A stretch of 64,000 nt of DNA from Anaerorhabdus sp964386325 (GTDB lineage Bacteria > Bacillota_I > Bacilli_A > Erysipelotrichales > Erysipelotrichaceae). Below the pieces are notes generated by a model. It worked only from the letters and a program-made list of their open reading frames with translations. It was not told the DNA's origin and did not search any database. Position numbers and translations under genes: made by a program. Positions 50,353 to 58,297 of the stretch are shown here, in pieces (the first letter of the stretch is position 1; each line of letters starts with the position of its first letter). The stretch spans positions 1 to 64,000 of the forward strand of contig CAYLQY010000002.1 in the NCBI GenBank assembly GCA_964386325.1. Reading direction: 5' to 3'.

Positions 50353-51111
50353 ATGTTTAATGAGTTATTCACATTTGGTGGAATTACTGTCTACACATAT
50401 GGTTTCTTAATTGCGATTGGTGTAGGACTTGGTTATATTATTGTACGTAAGCGCGGTAAACAATTAGGCATGGATGTAGATGTTCTTGATGATTTAGCGT
50501 TGTGGTTGTTTGGGTTTGGATTTCTAGGTTCTAAAATTTTGTATTGGCTTACAATCATTGATCAAGTGATTGCTCATCCAGTTATTTTATTAGACTTCAT
50601 GAATGGATATGTCGTTTATGGTGGTATCCTGGGTGGAATACTAGGAGGATACTTATTTTGTCGAAGACGGAAGATTAATTTCTTAGCATATTTTGACTTG
50701 ATTATTCCATCCGTTGCGCTTGCTCAATCAATTGGAAGACTAGGATGTTTCTTTGCGGGTTGTTGTTATGGAAGTGTGACAACTAGTCCAATTGGTGTTG
50801 TGTTTCCAGCAAATTCTTTAGCACCTGCGGGAGTTTCGGTCATACCAACACAATTATTTTCAAGTGCATTTGACTTGTTATTGTTTTTTGTATTACTCTT
50901 CTTTGCGAAAAGAAAGAAGGCAGATGGAGAAGTTGCGGCACTTTATTTAATATTGTATAGTGTTGGACGATTTATAATCGAATTCTTTAGAGGTGATTTA
51001 ATTCGTGGTTCAATAGGTGCTTTATCAACTTCACAATTCATTTCTATCTTTGTATTCGTTTTGGGTATTATTTTGTTTGTAATCTGTAGAAAATCAAAAA
51101 AGGATAATTAA
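50353..51111 (+). CDS. lgt: Prolipoprotein diacylglyceryl transferase, variant form
   Basis: Transfers diacylglycerol to the lipobox Cys of lipoproteins, in the membrane. 252 aa, about seven helices. The fold order matches Lgt (YTYGFLIAIG, conserved GGILGG, GRLGCF, FRGD near the end), but canonical residues differ: the HGG motif reads YGG, and the GRxGNF signature is GRLGCFFAGCCYG with two extra Cys. This variant is seen in some Clostridia-like bacteria. ATG 50353 with GGGAGG (10 nt). TTGACT at 50296 and TATATT at 50317 may be its promoter. Likely the enzyme acting on the lipoproteins encoded here, if no second Lgt exists. Confidence 0.82.
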   Translation: MFNELFTFGGITVYTYGFLIAIGVGLGYIIVRKRGKQLGMDVDVLDDLALWLFGFGFLGSKILYWLTIIDQVIAHPVILLDFMNGYVVYGGILGGILGGYLFCRRRKINFLAYFDLIIPSVALAQSIGRLGCFFAGCCYGSVTTSPIGVVFPANSLAPAGVSVIPTQLFSSAFDLLLFFVLLFFAKRKKADGEVAALYLILYSVGRFIIEFFRGDLIRGSIGALSTSQFISIFVFVLGIILFVICRKSKKDN

Positions 51112-51132
51112 AATAAATCCTTTGTGCATATT

Positions 51133-51190
51133 AAAACCCCGTTAGATAAGTCACTTTGTTTTGAAGTGATTATTTTGCGGGGTTATTTTA
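51133..51190. terminator. Bidirectional terminator between lgt and the HAD hydrolase gene
   Basis: Outer stem AACCCCG (51135-51141) / CGGGGTT (51178-51184) with inner stem TCACTT/AAGTGA (51151-51169). A-run precedes and T-rich tail follows. Confidence 0.7.
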
Positions 51191-51197
51191 ATAATGG

Positions 51198-52040
51198 TTA
51201 AAGTTTATAAATCTCTTTTAGTTTATTCGCAACACCATTATTGATATTTGAATCAATTACACATTTTGCGACTTTTTTAGGATTAGGCATTGCATTTTTC
51301 ATTGCACAACTTAGTCCGGCAATTTCTAGCATGGATAAATCATTTTCACCATCACCAAAGGCAATCATATCATTAATTGAGATGCCAGTTAATCTTTCTA
51401 AGTCATAAAGGGCAGTGCCTTTGCTAATGCCAATTTTCACTACTTCTAACCAAGCGGCGTTAACTAAGAAGGTATCATATTCTTGTAAGTCAAGTAATGC
51501 TTGGGCAAATTTTTTTAATGTATTTGGCTTTCCTAGAAAACATAATTTTGGTAAATCAGGCATATCAATAAGTTTAGAAAGATATTTCATCTTATAGCGT
51601 TTACTTTGTGATATTAATGATTTAAAACTATAAGCCCCACAAAATAAAGCAGAAATAAATTTATGTTTATTTGGGAAAAGGATGTATGCATGTGTTTCAT
51701 AGAAAAATTCAGTGAGGACGCCATAGCTTTGTGCAAGTGTGCATATCTTGTGGTAATCAATTTGTTTGAGTTTTTCTTTTTCGATTATTTCACCAGTTTC
51801 AAATGATTTGATATATTGACCGTTTTGACCAATAAAGAAGCCATTATATTTTTCAAGTTCAAGTTTCTCAATGAATTTAGCACAACTAAAGATGGGTCTA
51901 CCGGTACATATCGCAAAGCGAATACCTTGTTGTTGAAGTTTTATTATTGTATCAACAGTTTCGTCAGCAAGCTGACTGAATTCATTTAATAGTGTACCAT
52001 CCATGTCTGAAACTATTAGTTTGTACTGGCTATCAATCAT
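51198..52040 (-). CDS. HAD-superfamily hydrolase, Cof type
   Basis: Phosphatase for small phosphorylated compounds (sugar phosphates, PLP, FMN); substrate unknown. 280 aa: motif I VSDMDGTLLN (nucleophile Asp), motif II CTGR, C2-type cap domain (about 90-190), motif III Lys near GISKGTAL and motif IV FGDGENDLSML. Its start lies 6 nt after the ispG stop on the minus strand, so they probably form one transcript with ispG first. Confidence 0.9.
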   Translation of the reverse strand: MIDSQYKLIVSDMDGTLLNEFSQLADETVDTIIKLQQQGIRFAICTGRPIFSCAKFIEKLELEKYNGFFIGQNGQYIKSFETGEIIEKEKLKQIDYHKICTLAQSYGVLTEFFYETHAYILFPNKHKFISALFCGAYSFKSLISQSKRYKMKYLSKLIDMPDLPKLCFLGKPNTLKKFAQALLDLQEYDTFLVNAAWLEVVKIGISKGTALYDLERLTGISINDMIAFGDGENDLSMLEIAGLSCAMKNAMPNPKKVAKCVIDSNINNGVANKLKEIYKL

Positions 52041-52046
52041 ATTTAA

Positions 52047-53105
52047 TTACTCCTTTGTCATTTTTAATATTTCTTCTTTAAGGGTTTCAACGAGTTGGTC
52101 CTGTGGAACGGTTTTAATTATCTGACCATGCTTGAATAAAATAGCGCTGTCTTTGCCTCCAGCTACGCCAATGTCTGCGCGTGATGCTTCTTGCGGACCA
52201 TTGACTGGGCAGCCCATAATCGCAACTTCAATATCTGCATTAATAGTAGTGAGGAAAGTTTCAATTTCTTCGACTACAGGAATCATATTGTATTGAATAC
52301 GTCCACAAGTTGGACAAGAAATTAAGTTTGGAACATTCTCAATTAGATTGAAAGCACGTAATAATTGTTTGCCTATAAATAATTCATGAACAGGATCACT
52401 GCTAACAGATATCCGAATTGTATCACCAATACCATCATGAAGTAGTGCACCGAGTGCTGCACTTGATTTAATCGAAGACAGTTTGAATGATCCAGCTTCT
52501 GTAACACCAAGGTGAAGTGGATAAGGGAAAGTATTGGCTGCTAGTCGATAAGTATCGATAGTTAATGGAACATTACTTGACTTAAATGATAAGCAAATAT
52601 CAAAGAACTCGAGTTCTTCAAGAATTGCGACATGTTTTTTGGCGCTTTCTATCATTGCCTCAGGACAGGGTTTACCATATTTTTCCAATACATCTTTTTC
52701 TAAAGACCCACTGTTGATTCCTATTCGAATAGGAATATGTCGTTCTTTACACTTGTTGACTACTTTCTCGACATTTTCTTTTGAACCGATGTTACCTGGG
52801 TTGATTCGTATTTTATCAATGCCTTGGTCAATAGCGATGATTGCAAGACGATAGTTGAAGTGGATATCTGCAACTAATGGAATATTTGTATTTTTTTTGA
52901 TTTCGCTTATTGCATAAGCATCTTCTTCATCAAGAATTGCTAATCTTGCGATTTCACAGCCAGCTGCTTGTAATTGATTAATTTGTTTAATTGTTGCTGG
53001 AATATCTTTTGTTTTAGTATTTGTCATTGATTGTAACAAACATTTGTTTTGTCCACCCATTTGTAGGTTTCCGACGTGAAGAACACGTGTTTCTGTACGT
53101 TTCAT
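52047..53105 (-). CDS. ispG: 4-hydroxy-3-methylbut-2-en-1-yl diphosphate synthase IspG
   Basis: Sixth MEP-pathway step; [4Fe-4S] enzyme. 352 aa: TIM-barrel part with LLQSMTNTKTKD and LVADIHFNYRLA, RINPGNIGSKENV, then the C-terminal ferredoxin-like part with ISCPTCGR (two cluster Cys), IMGCPVNGPQEASRADIGVAGG (third Cys and catalytic Glu). GAGGTG before ATG 53105; the frame extends from GTG 53117 through a T-run. Followed on the same strand by the HAD gene. Confidence 0.95.
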   Translation of the reverse strand: MKRTETRVLHVGNLQMGGQNKCLLQSMTNTKTKDIPATIKQINQLQAAGCEIARLAILDEEDAYAISEIKKNTNIPLVADIHFNYRLAIIAIDQGIDKIRINPGNIGSKENVEKVVNKCKERHIPIRIGINSGSLEKDVLEKYGKPCPEAMIESAKKHVAILEELEFFDICLSFKSSNVPLTIDTYRLAANTFPYPLHLGVTEAGSFKLSSIKSSAALGALLHDGIGDTIRISVSSDPVHELFIGKQLLRAFNLIENVPNLISCPTCGRIQYNMIPVVEEIETFLTTINADIEVAIMGCPVNGPQEASRADIGVAGGKDSAILFKHGQIIKTVPQDQLVETLKEEILKMTKE

Positions 53106-53177
53106 TAAAAAAAACACCTCTCATTCGTTAATAATTATAGCATAAATCAATGATTATAAGTGTTTTCTTGGAAACTC

Positions 53178-53206
53178 TTGGCATTTTTATTTAGATATGC
53201 TATACT
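53178..53206 (+). promoter_or_regulatory. Promoter of rpmG
   Basis: TTGGCA (53178-53183), 17-nt spacer, TATACT (53201-53206) with extended TGC just before it. Confidence 0.8.
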
Positions 53207-53232
53207 TGTAAAGCATTATTAGGAGGATTATC

Positions 53233-53385
53233 ATGCCAAGAGAAAATATAACTTTCAAGTGCTCTGAATGTGGTGAAGAAAACTATATTGGCACTCGTAA
53301 CAAACGTAAGCAAACTGAAAAAATGGAAATTCAAAAATATTGCCCAGTTTGTAGAAAAAAGACGTTACACAAGGAGAAAAAATAA
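53233..53385 (+). CDS. rpmG: 50S ribosomal protein L33 (zinc-binding type)
   Basis: 50-aa large-subunit protein MPRENITFKCSECGEENY..., with CSEC and CPVC pairs at about 10-13 and 38-41, so it is the zinc-containing paralogue (C+) rather than the Cys-less form induced in zinc shortage. AGGAGG is 6 nt before ATG 53233. Too short to be noticed by length cut-offs. The rpmG-MBL-comG order resembles Bacillus. Confidence 0.92.
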   Translation: MPRENITFKCSECGEENYIGTRNKRKQTEKMEIQKYCPVCRKKTLHKEKK

Positions 53386-53386
53386 G

Positions 53387-53412
53387 AAAAACCTTTTGAG
53401 AGGTTTTTTTTA
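53387..53412 (+). terminator. Terminator of rpmG
   Basis: 8-bp stem AAAAACCT/AGGTTTTT (53387-53408), loop TTTGAG, followed by TTT. Confidence 0.8.
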
Positions 53413-53423
53413 TAAATTAAACT

Positions 53424-54023
53424 ATGGAAAAGATAAGTCAAGTGATTGTTGGAATATATCAAACGAATTGCTATATTCTAAAAGATAATGGACATGTATG
53501 CATAATTGATCCAGGAAAAAAGGCAGAACGTATTTGTGCTGAAATAAGTGAAGATGAAGTCGTTGACGCAATTTTGTTGACACATGGTCATTTTGATCAT
53601 ATTGGTGCAGTCGATGATTTAGTTAAGCAATATCAATGCCCAGTATATATAAACAGTGCAGATGAAGAATTATTGACAGATTCATCATTAAATACAGCAT
53701 CTGGTTTTTCCGCAACAGTTTCATCTAAGGTACTTCATTTTCATGAAGGAAAAATGAAGATTGGTGCATTTGAATTTGAAATTATATTTGCTCCAGGACA
53801 TACGGAAGGCTGTACATTAATTCAATATAAGAATCATTTATTTACAGGGGATGTATTGTTCTATGAAGGAATAGGTAGAACAGATTTATATGGTGGGAAT
53901 ATGGCTAAGATGAAACAAAGTTTAAGAATCATTCAAACAATGAATCCCGAATTAATTGTTTATCCAGGTCATGGTGAATTATCAACGATTGAGCATGAAC
54001 TAAAAATGAATCCATATTTATAG
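53424..54023 (+). CDS. Metallo-beta-lactamase-fold hydrolase (YqgX-like)
   Basis: Glyoxalase-II-like hydrolase of 199 aa with two-metal motif THGHFDHIG (H54, H56, D58, H59), later APGHTEGC, FTGDVLF and YPGHGE. Substrate unknown (a thioester or hydroxyacyl-glutathione-like compound is typical). In Bacillus yqgX lies just upstream of comG as here. No Shine-Dalgarno is seen before ATG 53424; TATAAA at 53411-53416 would place the transcript start at or near the ATG. Confidence 0.88.
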   Translation: MEKISQVIVGIYQTNCYILKDNGHVCIIDPGKKAERICAEISEDEVVDAILLTHGHFDHIGAVDDLVKQYQCPVYINSADEELLTDSSLNTASGFSATVSSKVLHFHEGKMKIGAFEFEIIFAPGHTEGCTLIQYKNHLFTGDVLFYEGIGRTDLYGGNMAKMKQSLRIIQTMNPELIVYPGHGELSTIEHELKMNPYL

Positions 54024-54049
54024 ACGAAAGAAATTTCGTCTTTTTTTTT
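54022..54049 (+). terminator. Terminator of the MBL hydrolase gene
   Basis: 8-bp stem AGACGAAA/TTTCGTCT with GAAA loop (54022-54041), followed by eight T. Confidence 0.9.
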
Positions 54050-54093
54050 AGGATTTTAAGAATTTATGTCTATTAATTACTAAGGAGTTCTTT

Positions 54094-55074
54094 ATGGAGA
54101 AGAGGTTAATAGAATATGTTCAACTAGCACTACATTATCAATCGAGTGATATCCATTTTTCAATTACTGATTTAGATATTGTAATCGAACTAAAAGCTAA
54201 AGATAAACTAGTACGTTTTAAACCGCAAGATGATGATTTGAGATTCTTTAGATATCTTCAATTTCGTGCGAATTTAGATTTAGGAAATACCATAATGCCA
54301 CAAACTGGTAGATTTGATATTGAAATACATGGTGAAAAGATAGCTCTTCGTTTTGCAGTGGTACATAGTTTACAGATTACAAGTGGTGTGTTGAGAATAC
54401 TGAATGCAGTATCGACACTACAAATTCAAGATTTAAGTAAGAAAAGTGAAATAGTGAATTACTTTAGGAATATTGAAAATCATCGTAATGGTTTATTTAT
54501 TTTTAGCGGTCCAACGGGTTCAGGGAAAACCACAACACTGTATACAATATTGAATCAAATCAAAAATAAAAAAATATACACCTTGGAAGATCCAATCGAG
54601 GTATACAACCAGAAATATGTGCAATTACAGATTAATGAAAAACAAGCTTTAGGATATGACGAAGGAATTAAGCAACTGCTTAGGCATGCTCCTGATATCA
54701 TTATGATTGGTGAAATACGTGATGAAGAAGCTGCAAAAATGGCAATTCGTTGTGCTCTAACAGGACACTTAGTTTTGACAACAATTCATGCAGGACATAG
54801 TTTTCTTGCGATTGAGAGATTAATTGAGTTGGGTGTTTCCAAACTTCAATTAAAAGATGTCTTGCGTGGTGTAAGTAATCAAAGACTTTATAATTCGACA
54901 AGCAACAAAGGAAAAGTTTGTTTGTATGAAATTATGCAAAGAAAGGAGATAATGAAGTACCTTGAAACTGGAAAATGTCAAAGTGCACAAAACCTTCAAT
55001 TCTCACTCCAAGAAGCTGTCCGAAACGGTGAAATTTCAATCAAAGAAGCCAAACAAGATTTTGATGAAATCTGA
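54094..55074 (+). CDS. comGA: ComGA, traffic ATPase of the competence pilus
   Basis: Cytoplasmic secretion-type (PilB/GspE family) ATPase that drives assembly of the transformation pilus. 326 aa: N-terminal domain, Walker A GPTGSGKTTT (139-148), Asp box LEDPIEV, Walker B IIMIGEIRDEEAA and His box TGHLVLTTIHAG. It lacks the Cys4 zinc motif of longer PilB proteins, as usual for ComGA. RBS AAGGAG upstream. First gene of a seven-gene operon; its 3' end overlaps comGB. Confidence 0.93.
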   Translation: MEKRLIEYVQLALHYQSSDIHFSITDLDIVIELKAKDKLVRFKPQDDDLRFFRYLQFRANLDLGNTIMPQTGRFDIEIHGEKIALRFAVVHSLQITSGVLRILNAVSTLQIQDLSKKSEIVNYFRNIENHRNGLFIFSGPTGSGKTTTLYTILNQIKNKKIYTLEDPIEVYNQKYVQLQINEKQALGYDEGIKQLLRHAPDIIMIGEIRDEEAAKMAIRCALTGHLVLTTIHAGHSFLAIERLIELGVSKLQLKDVLRGVSNQRLYNSTSNKGKVCLYEIMQRKEIMKYLETGKCQSAQNLQFSLQEAVRNGEISIKEAKQDFDEI

Positions 55075-56035
55075 AGACTGCGAGAGTATATGTATATTAC
55101 TTAAATCGGGTTTCACATTTCAAAATGCAATTCTATTAATAAAGAATAAGCATAATCAAAACTGCATTGACTATATTGTGGAACATCTTCAAGAAGGAAA
55201 AAGTATTGAAGAATTCTTTCTAACAATTTGCCCTTTGAAATATAGCAAAACATTAGGATCACTTTTAGTTTTCTTACCTTTTTCAGACAGTTTACAATTA
55301 GCAGTATCTTTAGAAAAAAGCCAAACGAAATTTAAAAAAGAAACAATTAAAGAACTAATATATCCACTGGTGCTATTTATTGGAACATGGTGTGGTATGG
55401 CAGTCTTTACGTTTATGTGTTTTCCGGTTCTATTATCACTTATGAAAGGTTTTTCAATGACAAGTGTATCGTTAATTGTTGTAGAAACAGTGATGAAAAT
55501 ACTGTGTATTTTTATCTTAGTGATAACTTGTATAACACTAGTTTTGACTTGTTTGTTTATCTATAAGAAAACTGCGATTCAAGCGTATCTATTTTTAAAT
55601 AAATGTTTGAGAAAAAATTTATTGAAACAATATCAAAGTAATTTGTTCGCAATTTTTTATGTTCAATGTAGTCGTTGCGGGTGTAAAACAAAAGAAACAC
55701 TAGCACTTTTATCTAGAATTAAAGAGTATCCAATATTGCGATTCATCAGTGAATCAATTCAAACAGGATTGTCTTCTGGTGATGCTTTTGATGATGCGTT
55801 AACACAAATTACAATCGATGAAACTTTAACTAGATTTATGCGTTTGGCAATGCTTTCATCATCAATGGATGAATTACTAGAGGGATATATTACAACAAAT
55901 CAAGAACAAATGAAGAAGCGAATAAAGAGATTGACTAAAGGCTTCCAAGTAGTGAGTTATTGTAGCATTGGAATAATAATTATTGTAGTTTATCAAGTGT
56001 TAATTTTACCTTTAACACTTATGTCTAAACTGTAG
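55064..56035 (+). CDS. comGB: ComGB, polytopic membrane protein of the competence pilus
   Basis: PilC/GspF family platform protein. 323 aa with two repeated GspF-like cytoplasmic domains and three membrane helices (about 100-125, 140-165, 295-320). The first repeat has CILLKSGFTFQNAILLI (about 7-23) and the second IQTGLSSGDAFDDALTQI. ATG 55064 overlaps comGA by 11 nt with no obvious RBS, so translation is coupled; the frame continues upstream inside comGA. Confidence 0.88.
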   Translation: MKSEDCESICILLKSGFTFQNAILLIKNKHNQNCIDYIVEHLQEGKSIEEFFLTICPLKYSKTLGSLLVFLPFSDSLQLAVSLEKSQTKFKKETIKELIYPLVLFIGTWCGMAVFTFMCFPVLLSLMKGFSMTSVSLIVVETVMKILCIFILVITCITLVLTCLFIYKKTAIQAYLFLNKCLRKNLLKQYQSNLFAIFYVQCSRCGCKTKETLALLSRIKEYPILRFISESIQTGLSSGDAFDDALTQITIDETLTRFMRLAMLSSSMDELLEGYITTNQEQMKKRIKRLTKGFQVVSYCSIGIIIIVVYQVLILPLTLMSKL

Positions 56036-56045
56036 AAAGGAAAAA

Positions 56046-56339
56046 ATGAAAAAAGGATTTACATTGTTAGAAATGATTATTGTGGTTAGTGTTTTGTCAA
56101 TATTGTTTTTATTAGCTGTTCCAAATATTCAAAAAGTAATGGGAATCGTTGAAAAGAAAGGGTGTAACGCAATGCTTAAAGTAGTGGATTCTGCAATTCT
56201 TCAATTTCGATTAGATTATGATGAGTACCCTGGCGATGTAGGAGATTTAATAAATGCGGGATTAATGAATGAAGAACAAATTCAATGTTCTCCAACACAA
56301 CAAGTAGGTATCTCTGATGGACAAGCAGTCTTACAATAA
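56046..56339 (+). CDS. comGC: ComGC, major competence pseudopilin
   Basis: 97-aa prepilin with leader MKKG, then FTLLEMIIVVSVLSILFLL; Gly-1, Phe+1 and Glu+5 are all present. Two Cys (in KKGCNAML and QCSP) suit the known disulphide in ComGC. RBS GAAAGGA upstream. It is the structural subunit of the DNA-uptake pilus; needs ComC peptidase, not in the window. Confidence 0.92.
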   Translation: MKKGFTLLEMIIVVSVLSILFLLAVPNIQKVMGIVEKKGCNAMLKVVDSAILQFRLDYDEYPGDVGDLINAGLMNEEQIQCSPTQQVGISDGQAVLQ

Positions 56340-56646
56340 AGGATTTACACTTGTTGATTTAATTGTCGTGGTATCAATAATAAGTATTTGTACAACCTTA
56401 GTACTTCCTTTTTATAGAATACCACCGTTTACAATATACGATTTTGCGAATGAATATATTCTTAAACAGTCAGAATGTATTTATGAAGGAAAAAGTGAAG
56501 AATTTGAGTTTGATGGTGAAGCATTTTATACATACACAATACATTTCAATGAAAAAGGAAATGTTAGGCAAGCACAAACCATTCGTTTCGAAAATGGTAG
56601 AGAGATTGTGAGTGGTTTAGGAGGAGGTAGAATTGAATTCAAATAA
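56317..56646 (+). CDS. comGD: ComGD-like minor pseudopilin
   Basis: 109 aa with NKGFTLVDLIVVVSIISI near the N-terminus: a prepilin-type leader, but with Asp in place of the usual Glu at position +5. The rest is short and beta-rich. Assigned to ComGD by position after comGC, with a 23-bp overlap. Minor pilin of the competence pilus. Confidence 0.8.
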   Translation: MDKQSYNKGFTLVDLIVVVSIISICTTLVLPFYRIPPFTIYDFANEYILKQSECIYEGKSEEFEFDGEAFYTYTIHFNEKGNVRQAQTIRFENGREIVSGLGGGRIEFK

Positions 56647-56863
56647 AAGGGGTTTTATTTTATTGGATTGTTGCATATGCATTGTTATCACTGCGTTAAT
56701 TACTCTGTGTGTTTTCAGTGTAAAAAGTTTAGAATTTAAGAACAATGTTTCATATCAGTATTTTGTCGAAATAAACGAAGAACAAATGAGTCATATATAT
56801 AGTGTGCGAAAGAGGTGTGAGATTGAATGTGTCGAAGAGGTGGAACCACCATTGAATTCCTAA
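56633..56863 (+). CDS. comGE: ComGE-like minor pseudopilin
   Basis: 76 aa, TTG start at 56633 with GGAGGAGGT 5 nt upstream. It has RGFILLDCCICIVITALITLCVF, a pilin-like hydrophobic helix after a basic leader, again Asp at the Glu5 position. Very short; the C-terminus is Cys/Glu-rich. Assigned by position only. Confidence 0.68.
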   Translation: MNSNKRGFILLDCCICIVITALITLCVFSVKSLEFKNNVSYQYFVEINEEQMSHIYSVRKRCEIECVEEVEPPLNS

Positions 56864-57216
56864 TTGCATTACTTGTTAGTTGTATGTTGTTGCCAATTGT
56901 ATATATCGCAATGCGATTATTGATTAGTCATGAGTATTTTAATCAAAATGCACAAGATGAAATTGCTCTTTATCAATTAAGACAAATTTTGTTGTTAGTA
57001 GATAATATAAGCATTACCAATGATGGATTATCAGGTATGCTTTATGACGAAGAAATAAGAGTAGTCTATAATAATAAACACTTATATCTACAACCAGGAA
57101 CACAAATTTTTATTACTGATATTGAAGAGGGTTATTTTAGTAATGAGAATGGATTGTATTTCTTTAATTATCTAAGAGGTAATACGTGGATGAAACGGGT
57201 ACTTACAAATGGCTAA
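56827..57216 (+). CDS. comGF: ComGF-like minor pseudopilin
   Basis: 129 aa with RRGGTTIEFLIALLVSCML: short basic leader, G-TTIEF with Glu5, then a hydrophobic helix. The body (QDEIALYQLRQILLLVDNISI and later strand-rich text) matches the ComGF size and style. GAGGTG RBS, 36-bp overlap with comGE. Confidence 0.82.
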   Translation: MCRRGGTTIEFLIALLVSCMLLPIVYIAMRLLISHEYFNQNAQDEIALYQLRQILLLVDNISITNDGLSGMLYDEEIRVVYNNKHLYLQPGTQIFITDIEEGYFSNENGLYFFNYLRGNTWMKRVLTNG

Positions 57217-57556
57217 AAAAGGATTTTTAAGTACGTTTTATTTTGGTTATTTGTTACTGACGGTTTCAATTTTAGCGACGATAGAACATCAATTTCAATT
57301 GCGTATAAAAACATTAATAAATATGCGAGAAGTTTATAAAACAATGGATATTCAAGTTGAGATTATTGATTTTATTCGTTGTGAACTTGAAAACAAGAAA
57401 GAGATTAGTGGTGAATATAGTTTAGAAAATGTCTCATTTAATGCAATACTGAATGATGACTTAATTCATATTAAAGTAGATAGTACAGAATTAAGTGAAA
57501 TATTTATCAATATCAATGGTTATGGGGAAATTATTGATTATTCCATCAAAAGTTGA
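57209..57556 (+). CDS. comGG: ComGG-like minor pseudopilin
   Basis: 115 aa beginning MAKKGFLSTFYFGYLLLTVSILATIEHQFQ; one N-terminal membrane helix without a clear prepilin motif (no Glu5), as is usual for ComGG. The rest is alternating helix and strand. It is the last gene of the comG operon by position; identity rests on context. The efp promoter begins 19 nt downstream of its stop. Confidence 0.7.
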   Translation: MAKKGFLSTFYFGYLLLTVSILATIEHQFQLRIKTLINMREVYKTMDIQVEIIDFIRCELENKKEISGEYSLENVSFNAILNDDLIHIKVDSTELSEIFININGYGEIIDYSIKS

Positions 57557-57574
57557 TGATACAGGTAATAAACG

Positions 57575-57602
57575 TTGACAAATATGGCTTTTTCTTTAAA
57601 AT
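57575..57602 (+). promoter_or_regulatory. Promoter of efp
   Basis: TTGACA (57575-57580), 16-nt spacer, TAAAAT (57597-57602). A longer reading of efp that starts at 57575 begins in this -35, so the start at 57626 is preferred. Confidence 0.8.
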
Positions 57603-57625
57603 GGAATGGTAGGAGTGTGAACAAA

Positions 57626-58186
57626 ATGATTATTGTAAACGATTTAAAACCAGGAACAACGTTTGAAAATGAAGGTAATATTTTCGTTGTATTAGATATT
57701 GCACATAATAAAACTGCAATGCGTCAAATGATTGTTAAATTAAAAGTAAGAAATTTAAGAACAGGTGTTATTAACGAAGTATCTTTCACAGGTGGCGATA
57801 AAGTTGAACAAGCACACATTGAAAAGAAAGAAATGCAATATTTGTATGATAGTGGAGATGCATTAGTATTTATGGATACATCTACATATGATCAAATTGA
57901 AATCAATAAAGATAAGCTTGAATGGGAAATGAAATTTCTTAAAGCAAATGATAATGTAACTATTTCAACATATGAAGGTGGAGAAATTTTAGGGGTTATT
58001 TTACCAGATAAAGTTGAATTGAAAATTGTTGAATGTGAACCAGCTGTTAAAGGTGATACTGCAACATCAGCATCTAAAAATGCAGTTGTTGAAACAGGAT
58101 TAGAAATTAGAGTTCCATTATTTATCGAACAAGATGAAATGGTGTTAATTTCTACTTCAGACGGAAAATATTCAGGTAGAGCATAA
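57626..58186 (+). CDS. efp: Elongation factor P with atypical tip loop
   Basis: Relieves ribosome stalling at polyproline. 186 aa with all three domains: MIIVNDLKPGTTF, VRNLRTGVINEVSFTGGDKV, MQYLYDSGDALVFMDTSTYDQIE, then the OB domains ending DGKYSGRA. The domain I loop, which reads HVKPGKGAA in Bacillus with the modified Lys, here reads HNKTAMRQM: on alignment a Met replaces that Lys, and the Pro-Gly pair is lost. It may act unmodified or by another chemistry. TAGGAGTG RBS. Follows comG as in Bacillus order. Confidence 0.95.
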   Translation: MIIVNDLKPGTTFENEGNIFVVLDIAHNKTAMRQMIVKLKVRNLRTGVINEVSFTGGDKVEQAHIEKKEMQYLYDSGDALVFMDTSTYDQIEINKDKLEWEMKFLKANDNVTISTYEGGEILGVILPDKVELKIVECEPAVKGDTATSASKNAVVETGLEIRVPLFIEQDEMVLISTSDGKYSGRA

Positions 58187-58212
58187 GCGAAGGAAACTTC
58201 GCTTTTATTTTT
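58186..58212 (+). terminator. Terminator of efp
   Basis: 7-bp stem AGCGAAG/CTTCGCT with GAAA loop (58186-58203), then TTTATTTTT. Confidence 0.85.
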
Positions 58213-58245
58213 GTGAAAATATTTTCATTTTCTTTCGTGAAATTG

Positions 58246-58273
58246 TTGACAATGAGTTCAGCATCACTATAAT
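58246..58273 (+). promoter_or_regulatory. Consensus promoter of the flavoprotein gene
   Basis: TTGACA (58246-58251), 16-nt spacer, TATAAT (58268-58273): both hexamers perfect, so high expression is expected. Confidence 0.85.
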
Positions 58274-58297
58274 AGAAAAAGTGTCTAGGAGGATATA

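Noticed and set aside
53270..53488. 72-codon frame overlapping rpmG and the MBL gene
   Set aside because: It runs through the rpmG terminator in a different frame; the true genes are rpmG at 53233-53385 and the MBL hydrolase from 53424.
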